Shown in pieces: positions 24,566-34,501 of a stretch of 64,000 nt of DNA. The notes under the pieces are model-generated. The model did not search any database and was not told the DNA's origin. It worked only from the letters and a program-made list of their open reading frames with translations. How positions within the stretch are numbered: position 1 is the first letter of the stretch; each line of letters starts with the position of its first letter. This DNA comes from Thiocapsa marina 5811 (GTDB lineage Bacteria; Pseudomonadota; Gammaproteobacteria; Chromatiales; Chromatiaceae): assembly GCF_000223985.1 (NCBI RefSeq), contig NZ_AFWV01000007.1, forward strand, positions 62,001 to 126,000, written 5' to 3'. The position numbers and the translations under genes were made by a program.

Positions 24566-24590
24566 CACCCGCGCCCCGGCGGCGCGGGTG
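24566..24590. terminator. Hairpin between convergent ppiD and fabI
   Basis: A perfect 10-bp stem, CACCCGCGCC with GGCGCGGGTG, encloses a 5-nt loop in the 49-bp gap between two convergent genes. It has no T-run on either side. A bidirectional transcription barrier is plausible but not proven. Confidence 0.45.
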
Positions 24591-24603
24591 ACCCGACGTG
24601 ACC

Positions 24604-25380
24604 TCAGCCTAGGCCCAGGATGTGGTACCCGGTGTCGACGTACACGACGTCACCCGTGATGCCGCTCGCCAGATCCGAGCAGAGAAAGGCGGCGGCATTA
24701 CCGACCTCCTCGATCGTGACGTTGCGCCGCAGCGGCGTGCGTTCCTCGACCTTCTTCAGCATGTCGCGAAAATCCGAGATCCCGGCCGCGGCAAGCGTGC
24801 GGATGGGACCGGCGGAGACGGCATTCACGCGCGTACCGTGCGGCCCGAGCGATGCCGCGAGATAGCGCATGTTCGCCTCCAGGCTCGCCTTCGCGACGCC
24901 CATGACGTTGTAGTTGGGAACCGCGCGCACGGCGCCCAAATAGGTCATGGTCACGAGTGCGCCGTTGCGGCCCTCCATCATGCTGCGACTCGCCTTGGCG
25001 AGTGCCGCGAAGCTATAGGAGCTGATGTCGTGGGCGGTCCCGAAGCCCTCGCGCGTGACCGCGTCGACGTAGTCCCCCTCGAGCTGATCGCGCGGTGCGA
25101 AGGCCACCGAATGCACGATGCCGTCCAAGCCGTCCCAACGCTCGGATAGCGCAGCGAAAAGCGCATCGATCTCGGTGTCGCTGCCGACGTCGAGCGGAAA
25201 GGTCAGATCAGAGCCGCACTTCGCCGCCATGTCTTCGACGCGGGACTTGAGCTTGTCGTTCTGGTAGGTCAAGGCGATCTCGGCACCCTCGCGGTGCATC
25301 GCCTCGGCACAACCCCAGGCGATGGATCGGTTGCTGGCGACCCCGGTGACGAGGATCTTCTTTCCGCTTAGGAATCCCAT
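24604..25380 (-). CDS. fabI: Enoyl-[acyl-carrier-protein] reductase (NADH)
   Basis: This 258-residue short-chain dehydrogenase catalyses the last step of fatty acid elongation. The modified nucleotide motif [11 protein letters not shown] at the N-terminus is specific to FabI. The active-site Tyr-X6-Lys is present as YNVMGVAK, and the region LAAAGISDF matches the substrate-binding loop. The gene is transcribed toward ppiD and diverges from the peptide transporter operon. Confidence 0.96.
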   Translation of the reverse strand: MGFLSGKKILVTGVASNRSIAWGCAEAMHREGAEIALTYQNDKLKSRVEDMAAKCGSDLTFPLDVGSDTEIDALFAALSERWDGLDGIVHSVAFAPRDQLEGDYVDAVTREGFGTAHDISSYSFAALAKASRSMMEGRNGALVTMTYLGAVRAVPNYNVMGVAKASLEANMRYLAASLGPHGTRVNAVSAGPIRTLAAAGISDFRDMLKKVEERTPLRRNVTIEEVGNAAAFLCSDLASGITGDVVYVDTGYHILGLG

Positions 25381-25642
25381 AATTCGATATCTCTTCCGTT
25401 CTGTGTGCGTTCAGTGGGCGGCGCCGGATGGCGCGCAGGTCGGTCGGGGAGGGTCGGTCGGGCAGGGTTCGATCCGCCCTCGGAAGAGATGTGCACGGTC
25501 ATTGCGATCGACGCCGTCGCAGTCCCGACGCGCGACGCATCCGCCTCGGTGCGATGACCTAAAGCCCGGTGCAATCTCTCGTCTTACCCCCATTTGCGGG
25601 GCTAACATTACAGAAACTCGGTTATCGGTGAAAGGGTCTGGC

Positions 25643-27811
25643 GTGCGGTCAAGCGAGCGGTTCGACGTCCGGGGAGGTCTCCTGTTTGGCTTGGCCGCCT
25701 TGCTGTTGGCGGGCTGCGGCGAGGTACCCTGGAACGATCCCTATCCAGCGGGCGATGCGACCGGTAATCGGGTCTACAGCTCGTTCGCCGAGCGGCCCAA
25801 GCACCTTGATCCGGCGCGCTCCTACAGTGCCGACGAGTATGCCTTCCTCGCGCAGATCTACGAGCCGCCGCTGCAGTACCATTTTCTGCTGCGCCCCTAC
25901 CGTCTGGTGCCGCTTACGGCGCTCGAAGTACCCGAGCCGGCCTACTTCGACATCGACGGGAATCCGCTTCCTCGGGATGCACCGGCCGAGTCGATCCATC
26001 GCAGCGACTACCTGATCCGCATCCAGTCCGGGATTCGCTATCAGCCACATCCGGCCTTTGCAGCGGACGAGGCGGGCGAGGATCGCGCACCGACCGCGCG
26101 CGATTTACGCGGCATCAACCAGCTCGGAGACTTCGAGCGGACCGGAACACGCGAGCTGACCGCGGCGGACTATGTTCATCAGATCAAGCGACTTGCCGCG
26201 CCCTGGACGCATTCGCCGATCGCCGCGGTAATGCGAAAGCATATCATCGGGTTCGATGCGTATGCGGATGGTCTCGCGCAGATGGCGGAAACGGATCCAG
26301 CGGGGCGTGTGGCCCGACTCCGGGCATCCGAGATCGCCGGTGTCGAGGTCGTCGATCCCTACAGTTACCGTATCAGTGTCAAGGGAAAGTATCCGCAGTT
26401 CGCCTACTGGCTCGCCATGCCCTTCTTCGCCCCCATGCCGTGGGAGGCGGAGGTCTTCTACGCTCAGCCGGGGCTGCGCGAGCGCAACATCATGCTGGAC
26501 TGGTATCCGGTCGGCACCGGTCCCTTCATGCTCGGCGAGAACAATCCAAACCTGCGGATGGTGCTCGAGCGTAATCCGAATTTCCGCGGCGAACCTTATC
26601 CGAGCGAGGGCATGCCGGAGGATACGGCATCCGGGATCCTCGCCGATGCCGGCCGGCCGATGCCCTTCATCGACGAGGCCATCTATAGCCTCGAGAAGGA
26701 AAGCATCCCGCGCTGGAACAAGTTCCTGCAGGGCTTCTACGACAGCTCCGGGATCGCCTCCGACGCCTTCGATCAAGCCGTTCAGATCGATGCCGGGGGC
26801 GAGCCGGTACTCACCGATGCGATGCGCGAGCGCGGGATCAGCCTGCTGACATCGGTCGAGCCATCCGTCATGTACATGGGATTCAACATGCTCGATCCCG
26901 TGATCGGCGGGGACTCGGAGAGGGCGCGCCTCCTGCGCCGGGCCATCGCCATCGCGGTGGACTTCGAGGAGTTCATCTCCATCTTCACCAACGGTCGCGG
27001 CCTGGTCGCGCAAGGCCCGATCCCGCCCGGGATCTTCGGCTACCGCGAGGGAGAGGCGGGGATCAATCCGTTCGTCTACGAATGGGTCGATGGCCGGGCC
27101 GTGCGTCGGAGTCTCGACGAGGCCCGCGTCCTGATGGAGCAGGCCGGGTATCCAGGCGGTCGCGACCAAGCGACCGGGCGGGCACTCACGATCAACTACG
27201 AGGCGATCGCGACCGGCCCGGACGACCGCGCCCGTCTGAACTGGATCCGCAAGCAGTTCGCCAAGCTCGGTATCGAGCTTGTGATCCGTTCGACCGACTA
27301 CAACCGTTTTCAGGAGAAGATCCGCAACGGGACCGGGCAGGTCTTCATGTGGGGTTGGAACGCGGACTATCCCGACCCGGAGAACTTCCTCTTCCTGCTC
27401 TACGGGCCGAACGGCAAGGTCGAGCATCAAGGCGAGAACGCGTCGAACTATGTCAATCCGGAATTCGATCGTCTCTTCAATGCGATGCGCTTCATGGACG
27501 ACGGCCCGGAGCGTCAGGCCGCGATCGATCGCATGGTCGAGATCGCCCGCACCGACGCGCCCTGGCTCTGGGGTTTCAATCCCAAGGCGTTCAGTCTGCA
27601 TCATCGATGGATGTACAACGCCAGTCCGAACCAGATGGCGAACAACACGCTCAAGTACCGCCGGGTCGACCCCGAGCTGCGGGCGCAGCTGCGCCGTGAC
27701 TGGAATCCGCCGATCCTTTGGCCGCTGTGGGCGGTCGGGGGGCTCCTCGTGGTGATTGTCCTCCCGGCACTCTGGTTGGTATGGCGGCGCGAGCGGAGCA
27801 CCGCACTGTGA
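25643..27811 (+). CDS. Peptide-type ABC transporter solute-binding lipoprotein with C-terminal membrane anchor
   Basis: This roughly 722-residue family 5 extracellular solute-binding protein is related to the DppA/YejA group. The lipobox LLAGC puts the lipidated cysteine at about residue 25. The mature part carries family features such as FAERPKHLDPARS near the start and NPEFDRLFNAM near the end. Unusually, the C-terminus ends in a hydrophobic helix (about residues 693-714) followed by RRERSTAL, so the protein would be tethered at both ends. The GTG at 25643 is preferred over the GTG at 25628 because AAAGGG lies 6 nt before it. It is the first gene of a four-gene importer operon, and its stop overlaps the permease start (GTGA). 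Confidence 0.88.
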   Translation: MRSSERFDVRGGLLFGLAALLLAGCGEVPWNDPYPAGDATGNRVYSSFAERPKHLDPARSYSADEYAFLAQIYEPPLQYHFLLRPYRLVPLTALEVPEPAYFDIDGNPLPRDAPAESIHRSDYLIRIQSGIRYQPHPAFAADEAGEDRAPTARDLRGINQLGDFERTGTRELTAADYVHQIKRLAAPWTHSPIAAVMRKHIIGFDAYADGLAQMAETDPAGRVARLRASEIAGVEVVDPYSYRISVKGKYPQFAYWLAMPFFAPMPWEAEVFYAQPGLRERNIMLDWYPVGTGPFMLGENNPNLRMVLERNPNFRGEPYPSEGMPEDTASGILADAGRPMPFIDEAIYSLEKESIPRWNKFLQGFYDSSGIASDAFDQAVQIDAGGEPVLTDAMRERGISLLTSVEPSVMYMGFNMLDPVIGGDSERARLLRRAIAIAVDFEEFISIFTNGRGLVAQGPIPPGIFGYREGEAGINPFVYEWVDGRAVRRSLDEARVLMEQAGYPGGRDQATGRALTINYEAIATGPDDRARLNWIRKQFAKLGIELVIRSTDYNRFQEKIRNGTGQVFMWGWNADYPDPENFLFLLYGPNGKVEHQGENASNYVNPEFDRLFNAMRFMDDGPERQAAIDRMVEIARTDAPWLWGFNPKAFSLHHRWMYNASPNQMANNTLKYRRVDPELRAQLRRDWNPPILWPLWAVGGLLVVIVLPALWLVWRRERSTAL

Positions 27812-28788
27812 CGGCCTACATCATCCGACGGTTGATCTATGCGATCCCGATCCTGATCGGGGTGAACCTCATCACCTTCGTGCTCTTCTTCGTGGTCAAC
27901 GCCCCCGACGACATGGCACGGATGCATCTCGGCGAGAAACGGGTCACGGAGGAGGCGATCCAGACCTGGAAGCAAGAGCACGGCTACGACCGGCCGCTGC
28001 TCTACAACCCGGATGCCTCCGGCCTCGGGCGCTTCACCGAGACCATCTTTTTCGAGAAATCGATACGCTTGTTCGTCTTCGACTTCGGCTCCTCCGACAA
28101 CGGTCGCGACATCGGCTACGACATCTCCCGACGCATGTGGCCGAGTCTGGCCATCGCCGTGCCGGTGCTGCTGGTCGGACTCGCCTTCAATATCTCCTAC
28201 GCCCTCTTCATCGTCTTCTTTCGCGCGACCTATCTGGATATCGGCAGCGTCGTCCTGTTGGTGGCTATGATGTCGATCTCGGGCCTCTTCTACATCATCG
28301 GCGGACAGTTTCTGCTCGGTAAGCTCTTCCACCTGGTCCCCATCTCCGGATACGACACGGGTATCGAGGCTTGGAAGTTCCTGATCCTTCCTGTGATCGT
28401 GGGCGTGATCGGCGGGATCGGGGCCGGCACACGCTGGTATCGCACCCTCTTTCTGGAGGAGATCTCCAAAGACTACGTGCGCACCGCCAGGGCCAAGGGT
28501 CTCGGCGAGCGGCGCGTGCTCTTCCGCCATGTCCTGCAGAACGCACTGATCCCCATTCTGACCGGCGTCGTGGTCGTGCTGCCGCTGCTCTTCATGGGCA
28601 GTCTGATCACCGAATCCTTCTTCGGGATTCCGGGGCTGGGCAGCTACACGATCGACGCCATCAACAGCCAGGATTTCGCGATCGTGCGCTCGATGGTCTT
28701 CCTCGGGGCCGTGCTCTATATCCTCGGGCTGATCCTGACGGATATCTCGTACACCTTGGTGGATCCGCGGGTCAGATTACAGCCATGA
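27808..28788 (+). CDS. Peptide ABC transporter permease (DppB/YejB-like)
   Basis: This 326-residue inner-membrane permease starts with the helix TAYIIRRLIYAIPILIGVNL. It has six predicted helices and the EAA loop (YVRTARAKGLGERRVLFRHV) that contacts the ATPase. The GTG at 27808 overlaps the upstream stop codon. An in-frame ATG at 27781 would add nine residues but disrupts the usual N-terminus. Together with the second permease it would form the membrane channel. The substrate is probably a peptide or oligopeptide, inferred from the family. Confidence 0.92.
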   Translation: MTAYIIRRLIYAIPILIGVNLITFVLFFVVNAPDDMARMHLGEKRVTEEAIQTWKQEHGYDRPLLYNPDASGLGRFTETIFFEKSIRLFVFDFGSSDNGRDIGYDISRRMWPSLAIAVPVLLVGLAFNISYALFIVFFRATYLDIGSVVLLVAMMSISGLFYIIGGQFLLGKLFHLVPISGYDTGIEAWKFLILPVIVGVIGGIGAGTRWYRTLFLEEISKDYVRTARAKGLGERRVLFRHVLQNALIPILTGVVVVLPLLFMGSLITESFFGIPGLGSYTIDAINSQDFAIVRSMVFLGAVLYILGLILTDISYTLVDPRVRLQP

Positions 28789-28796
28789 TCAAGAGC

Positions 28797-28886
28797 GCCT
28801 CCAGCCGCCTGCCTCCGGCCTCCTGCTGCCGGCTTCCCGCACGATCGACATCCGCAGGCGGCTGGCGGCTGGCGGCTGGAGGCTGG
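28797..28886. repeat. GC-rich palindromic repeat (GGAGGCTGG type) inside operon
   Basis: The left arm (GCCTCCAGCCGCCTGCCTCC) can pair with the right arm built from tandem GGCGGCTGGC units ending GGCTGGAGGCTGGAG. It fills the 139-bp spacer between the two permease genes. A related palindrome lies between ispD and ispF (47617-47708). In translation such elements give meaningless Pro/Ala/Ser-rich ORFs, so they are not coding. Confidence 0.75.
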
Positions 28887-28927
28887 AGTCGAATCGCTGA
28901 CCTGTCCGGTGGCTTGGGAAGCCAGCC

Positions 28928-30346
28928 ATGAGCGTGATGCCGGTCGTGCTCTGGACCGATGCTTTGGTGTTTCTGCTGCTGACGTTGATCGCGGCCTTCG
29001 TGCTCTATGCCTCGCGGTACGAGCACATGCGCGCACCTTGGCGGCGGGTGGTGCGTTCCAGGGTAGGCGTGGCGACCCTCGTCGTGCTCGGCTTCTATGT
29101 CGTTGTCGGGCTGCTCGATACGGTGCATTTTCGGCTTGCACTCGACCCGCAAGGCGACGACAGCGCCGAGACCCGCTATTCGCCCGAGGTCTTGAGTCTG
29201 CTCGACCTGGCGTTGAGCGGGCTGCGCGAGCGTCAGGAAAAGACCTATTCGGCGCCGTTCGCCACCCATCTCTTCGTGAAGGAGGCGATCGAGCAGCCGG
29301 ACGGAACCCTCGTGCGTGACTTTCCGAGGCTGGAGTACGGCGGTGCGCACCTGGAGGATCCAGCGCGACAGCGCGGCTTCGACATCGCCTGGCGCGCCGC
29401 GTGGGGTGCGCTGCAAGGCCTGGTGATCTGGGCGCTGCTGGCGACGGGTATCCTTTGGCTGATTGCCCGTTCGCGCGGGGAGACATCGGCGGCGACCCGC
29501 GCGGCGATCCTTGCCGGACGCACGCCGATCCCTTGGCGGATCGCGCTTGCGATGCTCGGGATCATGCTGGTGCTGAGCGCCGTTGCCGGCGAGCTGGCGC
29601 TTGCGTACCACATCCTGGGGACGGACAAGGTCGGCGAGGACGTCTTCTATCAGACGCTGAAGAGCATCCGCACCGGGCTTCTGATCGGAACACTCACCAC
29701 CCTGGTGATGCTGCCCGCCGCGGTCTTGCTCGGCATCATGGCCGGTTATTTCAGGGGCTGGGTCGACGACCTCATCCAGTATCTCTATACCACGCTGAAT
29801 TCCATCCCGGGCGTGCTCCTGATCGCCGCGGCGATCCTCTTGCTGCAGGTCTACATGAGCAACCACGCCGACGACTTCGCGAGCCTGGTCGAGCGCGCCG
29901 ATCTGCGCCTGCTGTTTCTGGTGCTGATCCTGGGCGTGACCAGTTGGACCGGGCTCTGCCGACTGCTGCGCGGGGAGGCGCTGAAGTTGCGCGAGGTCGA
30001 CTATGTGCAGGCCTCCACGGCCCTCGGCGTCGGTCACTTTACCCTGATCGGCCGGCATATCCTGCCCAATGTCATGCATATCGTGCTGATCACGCTGGTG
30101 CTGGACTTCAGCGGCCTGGTGCTCGCCGAGGCCGTGCTTTCCTACATCAACATCGGTGTCGATCCGACCATGAACTCATGGGGCAACATGATCAACAGCG
30201 CGCGGCTCGAGCTGGCCCGTGATCCGGTCGTTTGGTGGTCCCTGGCCGCCGCGTTCGTCTTCATGTTCGCGCTGGTGCTCGCGGCGAACCTCTTCGCGGA
30301 CGTGGTGCGCGATGCCTTCGACCCGAGGCTCAAGGGTGCACGCTGA
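28928..30346 (+). CDS. Peptide ABC transporter permease with long N-terminal extension (DppC/YejE-like)
   Basis: This 472-residue permease has its C-terminal 270 residues in the usual BPD_transp_1 domain, including the EAA loop (VDYVQASTALGVGHFTLIGRHILPN). The first 200 residues hold three further helices (near residues 8-26, 46-64 and 160-180) around a soluble loop that is probably periplasmic. This is longer than DppC (about 300 residues) and closer to the extended YejE type. It is separated from the first permease by the GC-rich palindrome. Confidence 0.9.
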   Translation: MSVMPVVLWTDALVFLLLTLIAAFVLYASRYEHMRAPWRRVVRSRVGVATLVVLGFYVVVGLLDTVHFRLALDPQGDDSAETRYSPEVLSLLDLALSGLRERQEKTYSAPFATHLFVKEAIEQPDGTLVRDFPRLEYGGAHLEDPARQRGFDIAWRAAWGALQGLVIWALLATGILWLIARSRGETSAATRAAILAGRTPIPWRIALAMLGIMLVLSAVAGELALAYHILGTDKVGEDVFYQTLKSIRTGLLIGTLTTLVMLPAAVLLGIMAGYFRGWVDDLIQYLYTTLNSIPGVLLIAAAILLLQVYMSNHADDFASLVERADLRLLFLVLILGVTSWTGLCRLLRGEALKLREVDYVQASTALGVGHFTLIGRHILPNVMHIVLITLVLDFSGLVLAEAVLSYINIGVDPTMNSWGNMINSARLELARDPVVWWSLAAAFVFMFALVLAANLFADVVRDAFDPRLKGAR

Positions 30347-30424
30347 TCGCGTTGACGAGCCCGCCGCGTGCCTGCGCGCGAGCGGCTCGATCGCGTATTC
30401 CCGAAACGAGAGGGTGAGTGTCTG

Positions 30425-32455
30425 ATGGCGTCCGATGTGCTGCTTGAGGTCTCCGGACTGACGACGCTGCTCGGAGATGCCGCGCGGCCCGTTCGGGTCG
30501 TCGACGGGATCGATCTCGAGATTCGCCGTGGCGAGACCTTCGTGCTGCTCGGTGAGTCCGGATGCGGCAAGTCCATGACGGCACTCTCGCTGATGCGGCT
30601 TCTACCGCCGTCCGGACGGGTCACGGCAGGCGCGGTGCGGTTGGCCGGAACCGACCTGCTGCGCCTGACCGAGGCCGAGATGCGCCAAGTCCGCGGCGGG
30701 CGCGTGGCCATGATCTTCCAGGAGCCGCAAACCTCGCTCAACCCGGTCATGAGCGTCGGCGATCAAATCGCCGAGGCGGTCCGGGTTCACGAGGGTGGAT
30801 CGCGCGATCGGATCCCGGCGCGTGTCGTGGAGCTCATGCGCGCGGTGGGTATCCCGGATCCGGCCCGGCGAGTCGACGAGTACCCGCACCAGCTCTCGGG
30901 CGGCATGAAGCAGCGCATCATGATTGCGATGGCCTTGGCCGGCGACCCGCAGCTCCTGATTGCCGACGAGCCGACCACCGCGCTGGACGTCACCATCCAG
31001 GCCCAGGTCCTTCGGCTGCTGAAGGACCTCCAGGCGAAGACCGGAATGGCGGTGCTCCTGATCACCCACGATCTCGGCGTGGTCGCCGAGACAGCGGATC
31101 GCTTGGCCGTGATGTACGCAGGCCAGATCCTGGAGACCGCGACGACCGATGCCTTCTTCGCCGCGCCGGCGCATCCTTATAGCCGCAAGCTGATGGAGAG
31201 CATGCCCGGCGCGGACAAACGCAGCGCGCGTCTGGCCGTGATCCCGGGGCGGGTCCCGCACCTGGATCAGGCGTTCGTCGGCTGTCGGTTTGCCGAGCGT
31301 TGTTATGCGGTCATGCCGCGGTGTCGTGACCAAGCGCCCATCTGGCGCGAGCTCGACACCGGGCAAGGGGTGCGCTGTCATCTCTGGGAGCACGGTGGCG
31401 TTCTGCCCGACGGTTTGCAGCGCGAGACCGGCGATCCGGCGGCTGCGACGTCATTCGTCCCCGAGTCCGCGCAGGATCCGGCCGCGGCCCATGCTCCCAT
31501 GCTGCAGGTCCGGGATCTCAAGGTCCACTTCCCGATCCACGACGGTTTTTTTCGGCGTGTCGTCGGACAGGTCCGCGCGGTCGACGGCCTGACCTTCGAT
31601 CTGACCCCGGGCCGCACCCTGGCGTTGGTCGGCGAGTCCGGCTGCGGCAAGACGACCGCCGGCAAAGGCATCCTGCAGCTGACGAGGCCGACCGACGGCT
31701 CGATCCGTTATCGGGGCGAGGAGCTTGTCGGGCTGGGGCATCGTCGCATGCGTGCCTTCCGCAAAGACCTTCAAATCATCTTTCAGGATCCCTACGCGGC
31801 GATGAATCCGCGCATGCTGGTCGGCGATCTGATCGGCGAGGGTCTCCAGGCGCTCGGGATCGAGCGCAGTCGGGCCGGCCGGATGCGGCGTGTCGCCGAG
31901 CTCCTCGATCTGGTCGGTATGGACGCGGACGCCGTCGAGCGCTACCCGCACGAATTCTCCGGCGGCCAGCGTCAGCGCATCTGCATCGCCCGCGCGCTCG
32001 CGGTCGAGCCCAAGCTGATCGTCTGCGACGAGCCGACCAGCGCGCTGGATGTCTCGGTCCAGGCCCAGATCCTCAACCTGTTGAAGGACCTCCAGGATCG
32101 GCTCGGGCTTGCCTATCTCTTCATCACGCACGACATCTCGGTGGTGGCCTATCTGGCGCACGAGGTGGCGGTTATGTATCTCGGACGCGTGGTCGAGCGC
32201 GGGCGGGTCGACGAGGTTCTGGATGACCCGCGCCATCCCTATACCCGCGCGCTCCTCTCGGCCGTGCCTGTGATCGACCGTGAAAAGCGGCGTTCGGTGA
32301 TACGTCTCGAAGGCGACATGCCCTCACCGAGCCACCCGCCCTCGGGCTGCTACTTTCACCCCCGCTGTCCGGATGCGTTCGATGCCTGTTCACGGACGTA
32401 TCCCGAGGAGACGCGTTTGAGCGAGACCCGTCGCGTGCATTGTCTACGGGCCTGA
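30425..32455 (+). CDS. Double ATP-binding subunit of peptide ABC transporter (DppD-DppF/YejF-like)
   Basis: This 676-residue protein has two complete nucleotide-binding domains. The first has Walker A GESGCGKS (43-50), signature LSGGMKQR and Walker [13 protein letters not shown]. The second has [16 protein letters not shown] and [12 protein letters not shown]. Each domain ends in the oligopeptide-transporter C-terminal motif with cysteines ([31 protein letters not shown]). It energises the importer encoded just upstream. The fused form parallels YejF. The start at 30425 is the first Met giving a complete N-terminal domain. Confidence 0.95.
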   Translation: MASDVLLEVSGLTTLLGDAARPVRVVDGIDLEIRRGETFVLLGESGCGKSMTALSLMRLLPPSGRVTAGAVRLAGTDLLRLTEAEMRQVRGGRVAMIFQEPQTSLNPVMSVGDQIAEAVRVHEGGSRDRIPARVVELMRAVGIPDPARRVDEYPHQLSGGMKQRIMIAMALAGDPQLLIADEPTTALDVTIQAQVLRLLKDLQAKTGMAVLLITHDLGVVAETADRLAVMYAGQILETATTDAFFAAPAHPYSRKLMESMPGADKRSARLAVIPGRVPHLDQAFVGCRFAERCYAVMPRCRDQAPIWRELDTGQGVRCHLWEHGGVLPDGLQRETGDPAAATSFVPESAQDPAAAHAPMLQVRDLKVHFPIHDGFFRRVVGQVRAVDGLTFDLTPGRTLALVGESGCGKTTAGKGILQLTRPTDGSIRYRGEELVGLGHRRMRAFRKDLQIIFQDPYAAMNPRMLVGDLIGEGLQALGIERSRAGRMRRVAELLDLVGMDADAVERYPHEFSGGQRQRICIARALAVEPKLIVCDEPTSALDVSVQAQILNLLKDLQDRLGLAYLFITHDISVVAYLAHEVAVMYLGRVVERGRVDEVLDDPRHPYTRALLSAVPVIDREKRRSVIRLEGDMPSPSHPPSGCYFHPRCPDAFDACSRTYPEETRLSETRRVHCLRA

Positions 32456-32561
32456 CGCGCGCGTTCGGAACCGTTGCGGCGACGCCTCTTGTCTTGAAGG
32501 CCGGCGCACCGTATGGTTTTGGCACTTCACCACGATCGGTGCGCGGCCCAGTCCAATCGCA

Positions 32562-33905
32562 ATGAGCAAAGCGAAGCAAATCCTCTGCATCGACCCGGAA
32601 CCGTCGGATCTTCGCATCGGAGCGCTCCTGAACCGACGGGGTACGGCAGTCGATCTGACCGAGGTCTCCACGCCAGAAGGTCTCCGCAACGCCTTGGACC
32701 GCGCGGGTTGGTGGGATCTGATCCTGTGCGACGGCGAGAGCGTCGAAGGTCTCGGCGTCGACACTGCAATCCTGCCCTTTCGGGACGATCTGGATGCCTC
32801 TCTGGTCCTGGTGAAGGCGGCCGAGAGTCCTTTGAGTGTGCAGCAGAGCTATCGCCTCGGCGCCGCAGACCTGGTCGTGCGAGACGAGATCGAGCATCTT
32901 TTGATGGTGTGCGAGCGCGAGCTGCGGAGCTGCGCGATTCGAAAGGAGCTGCGCGTTCTTCGCCGCACGGCCGGCATCCTCGACCCGGATGTCCCGCGGC
33001 CGGTCATGCTCGCGACGATCCATGACCTGAGTCGCGCGGCGCGTCCGGGCACGGAGGATGTCCCGGCCGCCGTCGCCGCCCCCGGCGAGAGTCCGGTGTC
33101 CGATCAGGCGCGTATCCGCGCGCTCATCGATGCCGGCGGGCTCACGCTCGAGTTTCAGCCGATCATCTCGCTCAGCACCCATGAAGAGCATCGCAGTATG
33201 TTCGAGACCCTGGTGCGCCTCAAGGACGGTACCGGAAAACTGCTGATGCCCTCCGAGTTTCTGCCCGTCCTGGAGTCTGCCGGCTGGATGACCAAGATCG
33301 ACCTGTGGATCCTGCGCCGCGCCTTGGCGACGCTTCAGGAGATGCAGGAGGGGGGAGCGCAGGACGCGGTGCTGTTCATCAATGTCGCGACCGAAACCTT
33401 GAGCTCCGCGGAGACGGTGAAGGCGCTCGGGGCTTTTATTTCGGCTGCCCGCCTTGCGCGCGGCTCGGTGGTCATCGAGGTGCGCAAGTCCGCCTTTACC
33501 GATGCGCGGGCGGCCTTGGAGCGGTTTGCGCGGTCACTGCAAACGAAGAGTCACGGCCTCTTGATCGAGGATGCCGGTCTGGATGATTGCGCCTTTCTCG
33601 CCGAGCACAGCGACCTCATCACCCATGTGAAACTCGCGCGCACGATGACCCAGGGGTTGGTCGAGCGGCGTGTCCCGCAAGCGGCCGTGAAAGCGCTGGT
33701 GCAGTGTGCGCAGAAGGAGGGCATGCGGGTGATCGCGTTGGCGGTCGACAACGCCGAGCTTCTGCCGATGCTGACCGCCGCGGGTGTGGACGCGATTCAG
33801 GGGCATTTCGTCAGCATGCCTTACCAGAATCTGATGTATCCCAGCATTCAGCGGGTCGAGTCCAGCTCCGGTCCGGCGTGGCAGGGCCCCGAACGCTCCG
33901 ACTGA
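32562..33905 (+). CDS. Degenerate receiver plus EAL-like protein (probable c-di-GMP sensor)
   Basis: This 447-residue cytoplasmic protein has a receiver-like fold at about 1-125. No clear phosphoacceptor Asp pair is visible (LILCDGESVEGL in place of the usual site). An EAL-type domain covers about 183-430. The EAL motif reads ETL (FETLVRL), DDFGTG is replaced by EDAGLDD, and the GVE-type loop reads AVDNAE; the Lys region HVKLAR remains. The losses suggest no phosphodiesterase activity and possible c-di-GMP binding, as in FimX-like proteins. It stands alone between the peptide transporter operon and a cold-shock gene. Confidence 0.8.
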   Translation: MSKAKQILCIDPEPSDLRIGALLNRRGTAVDLTEVSTPEGLRNALDRAGWWDLILCDGESVEGLGVDTAILPFRDDLDASLVLVKAAESPLSVQQSYRLGAADLVVRDEIEHLLMVCERELRSCAIRKELRVLRRTAGILDPDVPRPVMLATIHDLSRAARPGTEDVPAAVAAPGESPVSDQARIRALIDAGGLTLEFQPIISLSTHEEHRSMFETLVRLKDGTGKLLMPSEFLPVLESAGWMTKIDLWILRRALATLQEMQEGGAQDAVLFINVATETLSSAETVKALGAFISAARLARGSVVIEVRKSAFTDARAALERFARSLQTKSHGLLIEDAGLDDCAFLAEHSDLITHVKLARTMTQGLVERRVPQAAVKALVQCAQKEGMRVIALAVDNAELLPMLTAAGVDAIQGHFVSMPYQNLMYPSIQRVESSSGPAWQGPERSD

Positions 33906-34501
33906 GAGGTTCCGTGCTTGCGCAAATTTTTTTACTCCGATGGCCGCAATGGGCGCGCATTTTCCGAATTTCGCGGTACACTAGGAGCAAGTGAAAGCCC
34001 CGCGCAAGGAATTCCGGCCTGCTGCGTCGAATCGAGCCGCACCGTTTGAGGCCTGTCTTGTGCGAGATCAAATCTCGAGATCAGACGATCGACCCCATTC
34101 CGACATCCGCACTTTATTTTTCCCCCTCTTTCATTCCGTGTCGATGAGCATCCGACTTCCATTAGACGTAGTCGCGTCCGGTTCGGCGCATCGGGCGAGA
34201 GGTGCGTTTCGATCTGCCCCGATCGACGGGCTATCGGAACGGGGATGTCCTCGGGTATGGTGCGTTGCTCGGGCTGCACGTTGCTTTAGGTAGAGAACGA
34301 CAAGAAAATCCGGTTAAGGCATGCTGCACGCGAACCATGGACCGCCCTTTGGTGACCGGGATCCGACGCATGATAAAGACTGAGTCAGATGGTCTTGATT
34401 CAGATTCCACTCCAGATCGAGTGGAGGACACACTAGCCTTTCTGCAAGGCTGGGTTTAAGTAAAGCCAACTCCGGTTGGTCCGTTAAGTGATGAGGTTGA
34501 T
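33906..34501. other. Long leader/intergenic region before the cold-shock gene
   Basis: This 596-bp stretch lacks a recognisable gene. A possible -10 (TACACT) lies at about 33977. Short frames are present, for example a GTG-started frame at about 33991-34293 with AGGAG just before it, and an acidic 29-codon frame at 34370-34459 (MIKTESDGLDSDSTPDRV...). Neither resembles a known protein. Long structured leaders are known for cold-shock genes, so part of this may be untranslated mRNA. Confidence 0.4.

Noticed and set aside
28797-28886. Pro/Ala/Ser-rich short frames over the GC-rich palindromes (also 47617-47708)
   Set aside because: They arise from translation of the palindromic repeats and have no start or context of a gene.
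33991-34293. 100-codon GTG-started frame before the cold-shock gene
   Set aside because: The ribosome site is very close to the start, the sequence has no recognisable features, and it runs through AT-rich non-coding-like sequence.
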